Shown in pieces: positions 23,740 to 31,703 of a stretch of 36,885 nt of DNA. Under the pieces are notes generated by a model. It had not been told where the DNA came from. It saw only the letters and a program-made list of their open reading frames with translations, and searched no databases. The DNA lies in assembly GCA_943370145.1 (NCBI GenBank), contig CALRPY020000044.1:1-36885 (forward strand), given 5' to 3'. The stretch's first letter is position 1. Each line of letters begins with the position of its first letter. Position numbers and translations under genes: made by a program. The DNA comes from Ga0077536 sp943370145. GTDB lineage: Bacteria; Pseudomonadota; Gammaproteobacteria; Ga0077536.

Positions 23740-24906
23740 TCAGTCGACCAGCGAGGTCACCACCAGGTCGGCCAGCCGCTGCAGGCGCTCGCAGTGCCAG
23801 GTTTCCTCCATCAGGCCCGTCGACAGGAAGGAAAACGCCAGCCCGCTCACCGGATCGACCCAGAAGCAGGTCGAGCCCGCGCCCCAGCCGCAGAAGGTCT
23901 GCGGGCTCGAGAAATTGCTGAGCGGCCCGGGCTGGATGCCTTCGCCGCGCACGAAGAACCCGATACCGATGTTCGCGGGCCAGGGCGCCCAGCCGCGCGT
24001 ATCGCGCGCGTAGTCGAACAGCACGTTGCGGCGCTCGCCGGTGTGGTTGCGCGCGCAGTAGCGCAGCGTGTGCGGCGACAGCAGGCGCACGCCGTCGAGC
24101 TCGCCGCCGTTCGCGAGCATCGTCGTGAATCGATGCAGATCGGCGCTGGTCGTCAGGAAACCGCCCGCGGGCACCTCGGCGCCCTCCATCAGCACGACCT
24201 GCCCTACCCCTGCGACCTCGGCCGGGTAGAACATGCCCGGTTCCTCGTAGCGTGCGACGACCGGGCACAGTTTCGCGACCAGGTCGGCGCGGGGCCCGAG
24301 ACTCGTCTCGCGCATGCCGAGCGGCTCGAAGAGGTCCTCGCGGATGATGCGCCCGAATGAGCGGCCGCGCGTGTCCACGCGCCGCACCAGTTCGCCCAGC
24401 ACGGCGTGCGCCGCGATGATCGAATAATTGACCCGCTCCCCCGGCAGCGACTCCGGGCGCTGCGTGCCGAGCCAGTCGGTCAGTTTCTCGACGCTCGTGA
24501 TGACCTCGAGGGGCACGGCCGGAATCGCGGACATCAGCCCGCTGGTGTGGGTCAGGAGGTGGAACAGCGTGATTTCGCGCAGGCCCCGCGTACGAAAGGC
24601 CGGGATGATCTCGCCGACCTGTTGCGCCAGGTGAAGGTCACCGCGCTCGATGCGGTTCAACAAAAGCACGTTCGTGAACTGTTTGCCAATCGAGAAGGAC
24701 ACGAAGGCTTCGTCGCCGCCCATGCTGCGGCCCGCCGCGCGGTCCGCATAGCCGTGCACGGCATCCAGCGCGAGGCGGCCATGGCGGGATACCTTCAGCT
24801 GTGCGCCGTCGTAGCGGCCGGCCGCGATGTCGGCGTGGATGCGCGCGCCGACGCGTCCCAGGCGCTCGATGTCGAAACCCAGGGCCTGCGCTTCGCTCGA
24901 AATCAT
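23740..24906 (-). CDS. Class C beta-lactamase-fold serine hydrolase (esterase-like)
   Basis: A 388-residue hydrolase of the beta-lactamase/family VIII esterase fold. The nucleophile motif S-x-x-K is SIGK at residues 72-75 (FVSFSIGKQFTNVLLL), followed by LLTHTSGL and PGERVNYSIIAAHAVLGELV. The usual Y-x-N motif is Y-S-I here, so the Asn is absent. SADLHRFTTMLANGG and the C-terminal CGWGAGSTCFWVDPVSGL (in place of K-T-G or H-x-G) are as in this family. There is no signal peptide, which argues for a cytosolic esterase or amidase rather than antibiotic resistance. GAGGAG lies about 7 bases before the ATG at 24906. It is 11 bases downstream of the DUF169 gene, in the same operon. Confidence 0.9.
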   Translation of the reverse strand: MISSEAQALGFDIERLGRVGARIHADIAAGRYDGAQLKVSRHGRLALDAVHGYADRAAGRSMGGDEAFVSFSIGKQFTNVLLLNRIERGDLHLAQQVGEIIPAFRTRGLREITLFHLLTHTSGLMSAIPAVPLEVITSVEKLTDWLGTQRPESLPGERVNYSIIAAHAVLGELVRRVDTRGRSFGRIIREDLFEPLGMRETSLGPRADLVAKLCPVVARYEEPGMFYPAEVAGVGQVVLMEGAEVPAGGFLTTSADLHRFTTMLANGGELDGVRLLSPHTLRYCARNHTGERRNVLFDYARDTRGWAPWPANIGIGFFVRGEGIQPGPLSNFSSPQTFCGWGAGSTCFWVDPVSGLAFSFLSTGLMEETWHCERLQRLADLVVTSLVD

Positions 24907-24917
24907 GTGCGTGCTCC

Positions 24918-25721
24918 TCAGATTTTCCGGCTGCCGTAACTCGCCTCGATGCTGTCGAGCGGCGACTTCTGGATGCCGTGGTTCGGAATCGGATAGCGGA
25001 GACCGTTGTCGCTCAGGCTCTTCAGCCCTTCGACGACCTGCGGCAGGAAGCTCGGCGGGATCGCCATCAGCATTTCCTCGTCGAGCACGCCGCCGAACTT
25101 GCGTTCCGCGTAGCACGGCACCGACAGCGAGGGCTCGCCGGTCTTCAAGGCATTCCCCCAGGAATCCGCGCAGGCGCTCTCGCCGACGCAGGTGAACGAA
25201 TATTTCCGGTAGTTGCGGTACTGCAGGCCATTGACGAAGGTGATCATCTGGCCCGGCGTGCCGTAGATCAGGCAGATGTCCGGATTGTCGATCCGCCCCG
25301 CGGTCAGCGGCGACACCGCAATCGCGTGATAGTCGCCGTGACTCGCGCAGGACATCGCCTGCTGATGCGCCGCACTGTCCTCGAGCGTGCCGTACCACAC
25401 GCCCTTCATCGGCTCGCCCTCGAGCCATTCCGCGTCGCGCGGGGCGAGGCCGACGACCGCGCCGCACTGCGCGCCCATCAGGTTGTCCATCGTCACGCCG
25501 AGCGTCCAGCCCAGCCAGCGCGACTGGCCGACGATCTGGTCGAAGGCGAACTTCTCGCCGGCGGGTGGTCGCCGGATGCGCTGGATCGCGCTCATTTCAT
25601 CGACCGTGCGGAAGCGCTTCAGGCCTACCGGCACCGTCTTCAGCCGCAGGTAGCGATTCAGCGCGTCGACGATCGCATTGAAGTCATAGTGTTCTGCATC
25701 TCCCCAGCAGTTCGGCGTCAT
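24918..25721 (-). CDS. DUF169-family protein
   Basis: A 267-residue protein of the DUF169 family, whose function is not established. It begins TPNCWGDAEHYDFNAIVDAL; residues 28-50 contain LRLKTVPVGLKRFRTVDEM, the typical N-terminal region. Cysteines appear in several conserved places (AQCGAVVGLA, AMSCASHGDYH, FTCVGESACADSWG, VPCYAERKFGG), which might bind a metal or cluster. IYGTPGQMITFVNGLQYR lies near residue 160. GGAGGA lies 4 bases before the ATG at 25721, so I set the start there. It sits between a MaoC gene and a serine hydrolase in a leftward group. DUF169 genes are often found near anaerobic or aromatic metabolism, but no role can be assigned. Confidence 0.85.
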   Translation of the reverse strand: MTPNCWGDAEHYDFNAIVDALNRYLRLKTVPVGLKRFRTVDEMSAIQRIRRPPAGEKFAFDQIVGQSRWLGWTLGVTMDNLMGAQCGAVVGLAPRDAEWLEGEPMKGVWYGTLEDSAAHQQAMSCASHGDYHAIAVSPLTAGRIDNPDICLIYGTPGQMITFVNGLQYRNYRKYSFTCVGESACADSWGNALKTGEPSLSVPCYAERKFGGVLDEEMLMAIPPSFLPQVVEGLKSLSDNGLRYPIPNHGIQKSPLDSIEASYGSRKI

Positions 25722-25786
25722 CCCGTCCTCCGTTGGTGCGCGGCGGCGCACATCAAGCTTGCGGGCGCGAACCCGCGATCATCGTC

Positions 25787-26281
25787 TCAGCCGGCGTCGG
25801 CCGCCGGAGTCCCGCGGCAGCGGACCATGCCCGCCCCCTTGACCGTCATCACCGTGTCGCCGGTGGTGTCCACCACCACGATCTCATGGAAGAAGATGCC
25901 GCGGTCCGGCTTCGAGCGCGACCGGCGCTTGTCGCGAACGGTCACCCGTACCGTCAACGCCGCGTCCGGACGCGTCGGTTTCAACCAGCGGATCTCGTCC
26001 AGGCCGGGTGAACCGAGGCCGGCGTTCGCGGAGACGAAGTGGTCCACCATCAGGCGCATCATCGCGCAGGCGCTGTGCCAGCCGCTCGCGATGATGCCGC
26101 CGTAGGGCGACTTCGCCGCAGCCTCGCGATCGAGGTGGAAGGGCTGCGGATCGTAACGCGACGCGAAGTCCACGATTTCGGCCTCGCTGAGCGAGTAGCT
26201 GCCGAGTTCATAGGTCGCGCCGACTTCGTAGTCCTCGTAGTAGCGGTCGGTCCTGGGCGTCCTGAATTGCGTGTAATGCAT
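25787..26281 (-). CDS. MaoC-family hot-dog dehydratase
   Basis: A 164-residue hot-dog-fold protein of the MaoC (R-specific enoyl-CoA hydratase) family. The hydratase motif ASRYDPQPFHLD (near residues 40-51) carries the Asp and His that activate water. It is followed by SPYGGIIASGWHSACAMMR, with the Gly/Ser part of the substrate site. EIRWLKPTRPDAALTVRVTV is usual for the family. The N-terminus YYEDYEVGATYELGSYSLSEAEI is typical. It starts the leftward MaoC/DUF169/serine hydrolase group, 65 bases before DUF169. It would hydrate an enoyl-CoA; the substrate is not known. A divergent gap of 152 bases separates it from the YjdF-like gene. Confidence 0.92.
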   Translation of the reverse strand: MHYTQFRTPRTDRYYEDYEVGATYELGSYSLSEAEIVDFASRYDPQPFHLDREAAAKSPYGGIIASGWHSACAMMRLMVDHFVSANAGLGSPGLDEIRWLKPTRPDAALTVRVTVRDKRRSRSKPDRGIFFHEIVVVDTTGDTVMTVKGAGMVRCRGTPAADAG

Positions 26282-26433
26282 TCCGGTCTGCTGCGCTGAT
26301 GGGGTGGGCGCACTATAGCGTGAACGCCGCCGGGCGTGCGCCAGGTGCAGGGGGCGCCGGGTGGACGTCGGCCGCCACCGCCGTGCATCATGCGCGCACT
26401 CGAAAAGCAGGCCTGAAACCCCGGGGGCACCAC

Positions 26434-27033
26434 GTGGCGAAGCTCTGGTTGATTGTCTTTCTGGCAGTGCTCGTCTGGTCCGGTATCAATCCGAAGGACT
26501 ATCCGACCTGGGCCCTCGAAGTCGCGCCGGCCGTCCTCGGCCTGCTGGTGCTGTGGGCCACGCGCCGCAGCTTCCCGCTCACGACGCTCGTCTACGCCTT
26601 CATTCTCCTGCACTGCGTGGTGCTGATGGTCGGCGGCCACTACACCTACGCCGAAGTGCCGCTGTTCGACGCCATCAAGCCGCTGTTCGGCTTCGAGCGC
26701 AATCACTATGACCGCCTGGGACATCTCATGCAGGGTTTCGTGCCGGCGCTCATCGCGCGCGAGGTGCTTATTCGTCGGCGCGTGCTGAACCGGCGCGGCT
26801 GGCTGTTCTTCCTGGTGTTGTGCGTGTGCCTTGCGCTCAGCGCGAGCTACGAGATGATCGAATGGGCCGTCGCAGTCTGGTCCGAACAGGGTGCGGAAGC
26901 CTTCCTCGGCACCCAGGGCGACCCGTGGGATACCCAGTCGGACATGGCGCTCTGTGGCCTCGGCGCCATCCTTGCGCAGCTGACGATGCGCCGCTTCCAC
27001 GATCGGCAACTGCGCAAGTTCAGCTCGCTCTGA
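26434..27033 (+). CDS. YjdF-like (DUF2238) membrane protein
   Basis: A 199-residue inner-membrane protein of the DUF2238/YjdF family; the E. coli member is about the same length. About five to six hydrophobic segments are visible: LWLIVFLAVLVWSGI at the start, then about residues 25-45, 50-70, 120-140 and 165-180. Conserved motifs are GGHYTYAEVPLFD, RNHYDRLGHLMQGFVPA, SASYEMIEWAVA and GDPWDTQSDMALCGLGAI. I chose the GTG at 26434, which has a GGGGG ribosome-like site about 5 bases before it and gives the family length. The longer open frame from ATG 26299 adds 45 unlikely residues. Function not established. Confidence 0.88.
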   Translation: MAKLWLIVFLAVLVWSGINPKDYPTWALEVAPAVLGLLVLWATRRSFPLTTLVYAFILLHCVVLMVGGHYTYAEVPLFDAIKPLFGFERNHYDRLGHLMQGFVPALIAREVLIRRRVLNRRGWLFFLVLCVCLALSASYEMIEWAVAVWSEQGAEAFLGTQGDPWDTQSDMALCGLGAILAQLTMRRFHDRQLRKFSSL

Positions 27034-27142
27034 AGCGCCTGCACACTTGCCGGCGCCGCGCCTTGACCTGGCGCAGGCACCCAGGGAACGGCCGGGCTAT
27101 GCTTCGCAGGCGGAATCGCCCGCATGTACCCAGCCGATCACC

Positions 27143-27616
27143 ATGTCCGACGCCTACCGCCGCTCCATGAACGAAGTCCCTGCCACCGCCCGCTGGCTTG
27201 GCTACCTGGGACTGTTGCCCTTCCTCGCCCAGATGCTCGCGGCGGTGCTGGGGCCATCCGGCGAAGACAGTCTCGCCGCCCACGCCTCGCTGGGCGTTGC
27301 GACCTACGGCGCGGTGATCCTGTCCTTCCTCGGCGGCATCACCTGGGGCCTGACGGTCAACAACCCCGCCATAGCCGGCACCCAGGGCAGCCGTGAACTG
27401 ATGTACAGCATGCTGCCCGCGCTGGGCGCCTGGGCCGCGCTGCTGCTGCCGACCACCTTCTCGCTGTGGTTCCTGGCCATCGGATTCGCAATCGCCTTCA
27501 TCCACGACTACCGCACCGCGGTCCTGCACCAACTGCCGGCCTGGTTCATGCGCCTGCGGTTGCATCTCAGCCTGGGCGCGGTGGTTTCGCTCGTGCTGAC
27601 CGCGCTCTATCGCTGA
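27143..27616 (+). CDS. DUF3429-family membrane protein
   Basis: A 157-residue membrane protein of the DUF3429 family with about four or five membrane segments. These are LGYLGLLPFLAQMLAAVLG, YGAVILSFLGGITWGL, a Leu/Ala-rich segment around residue 95, FLAIGFAIAFIHDY, and LGAVVSLVLTALYR at the end. The FLGGITWGLTVNN motif in the middle is typical. The start is uncertain: ATG 27143 is preceded by no clear ribosome site and ATG 27167 is an alternative. It follows the YjdF-like gene by 109 bases on the same strand. Function unknown. Confidence 0.82.
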   Translation: MSDAYRRSMNEVPATARWLGYLGLLPFLAQMLAAVLGPSGEDSLAAHASLGVATYGAVILSFLGGITWGLTVNNPAIAGTQGSRELMYSMLPALGAWAALLLPTTFSLWFLAIGFAIAFIHDYRTAVLHQLPAWFMRLRLHLSLGAVVSLVLTALYR

Positions 27617-27694
27617 GCGCGGGCCGCGCGCGGCGGCGGCCAGGCGCGAATTTCGATCACCCAGGGCGACCCCCCGGGCAGAGCCAATCCCCGC

Positions 27695-27755
27695 GGCGGT
27701 GCCGGACACACCTGCAGCGCTCGAACGTGTCGTCGTGGCTGTGTCCGATACCGCC
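27695..27755. repeat. Large inverted repeat between convergent DUF3429 and usp genes
   Basis: The left arm (27695-27710) and right arm (27740-27755) pair at 14 of 16 positions, including an uninterrupted CGGACACA/TGTGTCCG core and a GGCGG/CCGCC end, with a 29-base loop. One of the two remaining positions is a G-T wobble. It lies in the 185-base gap between convergent genes, where a two-way transcription stop would be useful. There is no T run, so an intrinsic terminator is not proven. Confidence 0.45.
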
Positions 27756-27801
27756 ACCCTGCCGCGGACGGCGCGGGACTGGCGGCTCGTCGCCCTGCTG
27801 G

Positions 27802-28662
27802 TCAGTGCGCCAGCAGCAGGTTGCAGTCCCGCTTCTTCAGGAAATGCCGGGTGAAGCCACCAAAGACGAGCCGCTGCAGCCGCGAGTGCGAATAAGCCCC
27901 CATCACCAGCAGGTCGGCGCCGACCTCGCGATACAGGTCGGCAAGCTGGAGCGCCGGGTCGTCCGCAGCCCGCAGCAGCATCGGTGACGTCGCGACGCTG
28001 TGCACGTTCATCAGGTAGTCCGCCATGTCCTGCACCGACGGCACGGCTGCCGGTTCACTGTCCTCCTCGATCGCGACCAGATAGACCTGGCGCGCCTTTC
28101 TGAACAGCGGCAGCGCGTAGCGGAGCGCGTGCCTGGCGGACGCCGATGGCTTCCACGCGAACACCATCGCCATCTGCGACAGGTCGGCCGCGCGCGGCGC
28201 GTGATCAATCAGCGCGAACGGCGAGCCCGAAGCCACCAGGACCTGTTCGATCGCGTGCTGCAGGACGGGTTCCGACAGCCCATAAGCACTGATGACCATG
28301 TCGTGCATGTAGCCCAGCGCAGCCAGCGGCGGGCGTGGATCGTCGAGCAGGTCCAGCGCATCTCCCCAGACCAGATGCTTCGACGCCGGCAGTTGGTGAA
28401 AAAGGGCCGATGCGGCGGCCGCATGGGCGTCACGCTGCGCGACATAGGTCTTGCGCAGGTATACCTGCGCAGCCTCGATGCCCTGGACTTCGATCAGCGC
28501 GCGATATTCCGCACGCTGATCCGCGTCGAGCAAGCCGAGCGTGTCGCAGGCGTAGCGGCAGGCCACCGAGGCGCCCAGGCCGTCGGCGACGGCAGCCGCG
28601 AAGCCCAGCGCGGAACGCTCGGCTTCGCTGCCCGAGTACAGAACGGCAACATTGGTCAACAT
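27802..28662 (-). CDS. Universal stress protein, tandem UspA domains
   Basis: A 286-residue cytosolic stress protein with two Usp domains. The first (about residues 1-155) is degenerate, with NVAVLYSGSEAERSALGFAA at its start. The second (160-286) starts with MAMVFAWKPSASARHALRYAL. It ends with the nucleotide-loop region GADLLVMGAYSHSRLQRLVFGG and TRHFLKKRDCNLLL, so ATP binding is plausible there. The ATG at 28662 has a perfect GGAGGT 4 bases upstream, which decides the start. Usp proteins respond to starvation, oxidative or metabolic stress, and no specific partner is evident. It converges with DUF3429. Confidence 0.9.
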   Translation of the reverse strand: MLTNVAVLYSGSEAERSALGFAAAVADGLGASVACRYACDTLGLLDADQRAEYRALIEVQGIEAAQVYLRKTYVAQRDAHAAAASALFHQLPASKHLVWGDALDLLDDPRPPLAALGYMHDMVISAYGLSEPVLQHAIEQVLVASGSPFALIDHAPRAADLSQMAMVFAWKPSASARHALRYALPLFRKARQVYLVAIEEDSEPAAVPSVQDMADYLMNVHSVATSPMLLRAADDPALQLADLYREVGADLLVMGAYSHSRLQRLVFGGFTRHFLKKRDCNLLLAH

Positions 28663-28782
28663 TTTCACCTCCGGACAGAACGGGATTTGAAGCGAGGGCC
28701 AGCGGCCACATGGACCCAAGCCTAGGCAAGCGCGGCGACGCCGCCTTGATCCAACGCAAGGCCTGTCCGCCGGAGCGCGCCC

Positions 28783-29562
28783 TCAGGCCGGCAACGGCTG
28801 CCGCTCCAGCGCCGCCCAGGCCGCGCGCAGCAGCGGCGCGAGGCGGCGCACCCACGCGGCCTGCCCTGCAGCACTCGCAACCTCGTCCTGCCGCAGTTCA
28901 ATCAACACGTGCGGCAGGCCGCGCTGTTCACCGTGCACCGGCACGCCGTAGTCACCGTCGTCCGTCAGCCGATACGGGATGTTGTCGCCGACCTCGAGTC
29001 CATGCTCGTGGCGCAGGGCCTGCATCAGGAAATCGGCCACGCGACGATCGCGATTCGACAGCAAGGCGACTTCCCACGGCCTGGCGACGCCGAGGTAGAC
29101 CGGCGTGAAGCTGTGCACGGCGACGAGCAGGCTGGGCTGGCCAAGCGCGCGGCGCTCGTCCAGCAGCCGGGTGATGCTGCCGTGATAGGGTTCAAAGAAG
29201 GCCTGGCGGCGCGCCGCGCGCTGCGCGTCCGACAGGCCCTCGTTGCCGGGCACCGCGGTCGCCTCGCTGTGCAGCGGAATCGAGTCCGCGCGATGCAGCG
29301 GCCGGTTCATGTCCATCACGAGCCGCGAGTAGCCGCTGGCGACGAGTGTGGCGTCGAGCACCGCCGACAGCCCGCGCGCCACCGCCAAAGCCCCGATATC
29401 CCATGCGATGTGGCGCAGCCGGTCCGCGGCCGGCACGCCGAGATCGCCCACGGCCTCCGGCAAGCGGTTGCTCGCGTGGTCGCAGGTCAGGAAGAACGGC
29501 GAAGTCGCTCGCGGCCGCTCGATGTTGACGGCCGGGGGTTCGTGCGCGCGCAGCAGGCTCAT
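28783..29562 (-). CDS. N-formylglutamate amidohydrolase-family enzyme
   Basis: A 259-residue zinc-dependent amidohydrolase of the N-formylglutamate deformylase (FGase/HutG-like) family. Typical segments are PFFLTCDHASNRLPEAVGDLG near residue 22, HIAWDIGALAVARGLSAVLDA, SRLVMDMNRPL, and LLVAVHSFTPVYLG with its His. VGDNIPYRLTDDGDYGVPVHG and GLPHVLIELRQDEV close the domain. His and Asp/Glu residues in these blocks are the likely metal ligands. ATGA overlap with the PPOX gene (29562-29559) indicates coupling. No histidine-degradation genes are near. Co-occurrence with a glutamine-synthetase-like ligase suggests it may remove an acyl or amide group from a gamma- or N-substituted glutamate. Confidence 0.9.
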   Translation of the reverse strand: MSLLRAHEPPAVNIERPRATSPFFLTCDHASNRLPEAVGDLGVPAADRLRHIAWDIGALAVARGLSAVLDATLVASGYSRLVMDMNRPLHRADSIPLHSEATAVPGNEGLSDAQRAARRQAFFEPYHGSITRLLDERRALGQPSLLVAVHSFTPVYLGVARPWEVALLSNRDRRVADFLMQALRHEHGLEVGDNIPYRLTDDGDYGVPVHGEQRGLPHVLIELRQDEVASAAGQAAWVRRLAPLLRAAWAALERQPLPA

Positions 29563-30095
29563 GCCCCGGCCCCGCCCTCCGCGGCCGCCGGCGGGTAGAG
29601 TTCCGGATGCCGGTAGCGCTTCGCCCAGCCGAAGCCCTGCCAGGTCACCAGCTTCCTGGGTACGATCTTGAAGGTCCAGCACGGTTCGACGTTGACGTCG
29701 CCGCGATACTCCTGCGCCTTCTCCCCGAGGTAGCGCGGCCCGGTGTGCCGCTCGCCAATCAGGTTCCACTGCGATTTCTCGCCGTTCAGCAGGTACGGTC
29801 CCACCGCAGCCTCGACGACCACCGCCGTCCCCTCGCAGACGACCTTGCGGATCGGCGCGACCGGCTCGTCGACCACCAGCGACACGCGCGGATCCAGCGC
29901 CATGAAGTGGCACCATTCCGAACGCTCGCGTCCCACCACCCAGAAGGCGCTGCCGTCCCAGTGGTACCAGACCGGGATCACGTAGGGCCAGCCGTCGGGT
30001 TTCAGGCAGGCCAGCCGCGCGAGCCACGGCCCCTGGAGAAAATCGTTCATCTCCTGCGGCGACATGCCGCCGAGTTTGCCGCGCCAGTCACTCAT
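29559..30095 (-). CDS. Pyridoxamine 5'-phosphate oxidase-like (PPOX) family protein
   Basis: A 178-residue split-barrel protein of the flavin-reductase/PPOX-like superfamily. MSPQEMNDFLQGPWLARLACLK followed by GWPYVIPVWYHWDGSAFWVVG is the typical N-terminal half. DPRVSLVVDEP, CEGTAVVVEA and PRKLVTWQGFGWAKRY complete the fold. Members use FMN, F420 or heme. It lies 12 bases downstream of the glutamine-synthetase-like gene and overlaps the N-formylglutamate amidohydrolase gene by ATGA, so all three form one operon. A redox role there is plausible, but the substrate is unknown. It is the second PPOX-type gene in the window; the two share little sequence. Confidence 0.88.
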   Translation of the reverse strand: MSDWRGKLGGMSPQEMNDFLQGPWLARLACLKPDGWPYVIPVWYHWDGSAFWVVGRERSEWCHFMALDPRVSLVVDEPVAPIRKVVCEGTAVVVEAAVGPYLLNGEKSQWNLIGERHTGPRYLGEKAQEYRGDVNVEPCWTFKIVPRKLVTWQGFGWAKRYRHPELYPPAAAEGGAGA

Positions 30096-30107
30096 GCCGC
30101 CTCCTGC

Positions 30108-31577
30108 TCAGTAGACTTCGAAGTATTCACGATGCTCCCAGTCCGTCACGTGCTGGAGGAAGCGGTCGATCTCGTTCTGCTTGATTGCGAGGATGTAGTC
30201 GACGAACGCGTCGCCCAGCCCCGCGCGGTACACCGGGTTGTCGCGCAGCACCGCGGTCGCCTCCATGAGGCTGCGCGGCAGTTTCGGCTTGTCGCAGTCG
30301 TAGGGCGAGAGTTCGAGGGGACCGGGCTCGACACGGTGGTCGATGCCGGCGAGGCCGGCGGCGAGCTGCGACGCCATGTACAGGTAGGGGTTCGCGCAAG
30401 GCTCCCCGGCGCGGTTCTCGATGTGCGAGGCGCGGTCGCCGGGACCGCCGAGCACCCGGATCATCGCCGCGCGGTTCTCGCGCGCCCAGGTGATCCGATC
30501 GGGGGCGAAGGAGTTCGGGCGATAGCGCTTGTAGCCGTTGATCGTCGGCGTCGAGAACACACAGCCCGCCGCCGCATTCGCCAGGATGCCGCCGACGAAG
30601 TGCCGGCCGAGCGGAGAGAGCACCTCGTCCGACCCGCTCATGTTCGCGAACAGGTTCTCGCCGGTCTCACGGTCGCACAGGGACTGGTGCAGGTGCCAGC
30701 CGCTGGAGAAGAAGTTCGGCAGCGCCGGCCGCGTCATGAAGGTCGCGTGGTAACCATGGCGACGGCACAACTGCTTGGTCGCGGTGCGGAAGAGGAGCAT
30801 GTCGTCCGCGGCCGCGATGCCGCGCACGGGATCGAAAGTGAATTCGCACTGCCCCGGTCCCCATTCATCCTCCATGGTCCGCAGCGGCAGGCGCAGCGCT
30901 TCGAGATTGTCCTGCAGCATCTGCAGGATCGGATCGATTTCGTCCTGGCGCTCCTCGGTCAGGTACTGGAAGCCATGGGCGATCGCCGAGACTTTCGGCG
31001 GATCCGGCGGCCAGCCCGACTGCTCCGGCGCGAGCATGCGATCCTCGAGCCTGCAGATGTAGAACTCGACTTCGAGTCCCGCCACGTAGTCGAGGCCACG
31101 GCGATGCAGCTCGCGCAGCTGGCGGCGCAGCAGCGCGCGCGTATCGAAGGGCACGGGTTCGCCCGACTGCAGGTGCATCTCGCTCAGGATCCAGCCGGTG
31201 CGTTCGGCCCAGGGCAGGACGCGGAAGGTCAGCGGATCAGGCACCAGGATGGCGTCGGGGCCGCCGGCCAAGGAGCGCATCCCAAGCCCGGCATCGCTGC
31301 TGAACATCGGCGCGAACATGTTGTTCGTCGTGTCCATGAAGAGCGTCGCGGTCTGGAAATCGATGCCGTTGCGCAGCGCGAGCATGAAGTCGTGGACCAT
31401 CACGTGCTTGCCGCGGACGACGCCGTGCTGGTCGCCCCATGCGATACGGATGGTGCGCAGCCGATGACGGGCGATGTCCTCTTCAATCCGTTCGATGGCC
31501 GCCCGCTGCTCGGCGCTGTGCAGCGCGTGGCGGGTCACGAAATCGAGCTGGCCGACACTGCCGTCCTGGATGCTCAT
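30108..31577 (-). CDS. Glutamine synthetase-family ligase (GlnA-like, gamma-glutamyl amide type)
   Basis: A 489-residue member of the glutamine synthetase superfamily, in the divergent group that includes PuuA and FluG-like proteins rather than housekeeping GlnA. The beta-grasp N-terminus (residues about 40-130) is followed by the catalytic domain. This shows GLEVEFYICRLED (metal glutamates), MEDEWGPGQCEFTFDP, FFSSGWHLHQSL (the H-x-H), and INGYKRYRPNSFAPDR with WARENRAAMIRV. ENRAGEPCANPYLYMASQLA lies near residue 390. No GlnA adenylylation-type Tyr region is apparent. GAGGG lies about 4 bases before the ATG. The longer reading frame upstream overlaps the divergent isochorismatase gene. It heads the GS/PPOX/FGase operon; it probably makes a gamma-glutamyl derivative of an amine. 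Confidence 0.92.
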   Translation of the reverse strand: MSIQDGSVGQLDFVTRHALHSAEQRAAIERIEEDIARHRLRTIRIAWGDQHGVVRGKHVMVHDFMLALRNGIDFQTATLFMDTTNNMFAPMFSSDAGLGMRSLAGGPDAILVPDPLTFRVLPWAERTGWILSEMHLQSGEPVPFDTRALLRRQLRELHRRGLDYVAGLEVEFYICRLEDRMLAPEQSGWPPDPPKVSAIAHGFQYLTEERQDEIDPILQMLQDNLEALRLPLRTMEDEWGPGQCEFTFDPVRGIAAADDMLLFRTATKQLCRRHGYHATFMTRPALPNFFSSGWHLHQSLCDRETGENLFANMSGSDEVLSPLGRHFVGGILANAAAGCVFSTPTINGYKRYRPNSFAPDRITWARENRAAMIRVLGGPGDRASHIENRAGEPCANPYLYMASQLAAGLAGIDHRVEPGPLELSPYDCDKPKLPRSLMEATAVLRDNPVYRAGLGDAFVDYILAIKQNEIDRFLQHVTDWEHREYFEVY

Positions 31578-31610
31578 AGTCCCTCCCCTTGCGGATACGC
31601 GCTGTTTGCG

Positions 31611-31640
31611 AGTATAGAAACCTGGCCTGCGGCGCGCCAA
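31611..31640 (-). promoter_or_regulatory. Candidate promoter of the glutamine-synthetase-like operon
   Basis: On the minus strand TTGGCG (31640-31635) and TATACT (31616-31611) are 18 bases apart, giving a good sigma-70 match (4 of 6 and 5 of 6). It sits in the 126-base divergent gap. The ATG of the ligase is about 34 bases from the -10 element, a normal leader length. No equivalent promoter for the isochorismatase gene is obvious in the same gap. Confidence 0.5.
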
Positions 31641-31703
31641 GCGCCACTGTCTGCGAAACCAGCAACCAGAGACGGCGCCGGCCCGGCCGGCCGCGAGGTG
31701 GAC

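Noticed and set aside
23729..23743. CTGAG-ATCGC-CTCAG hairpin between convergent transglutaminase and hydrolase genes
   Set aside because: Only 5 bp and made up largely of the two stop codons; too weak to call.
23740..24906. Antibiotic-resistance beta-lactamase
   Set aside because: No signal peptide, and YSI in place of Y-x-N; an esterase-type role fits better.
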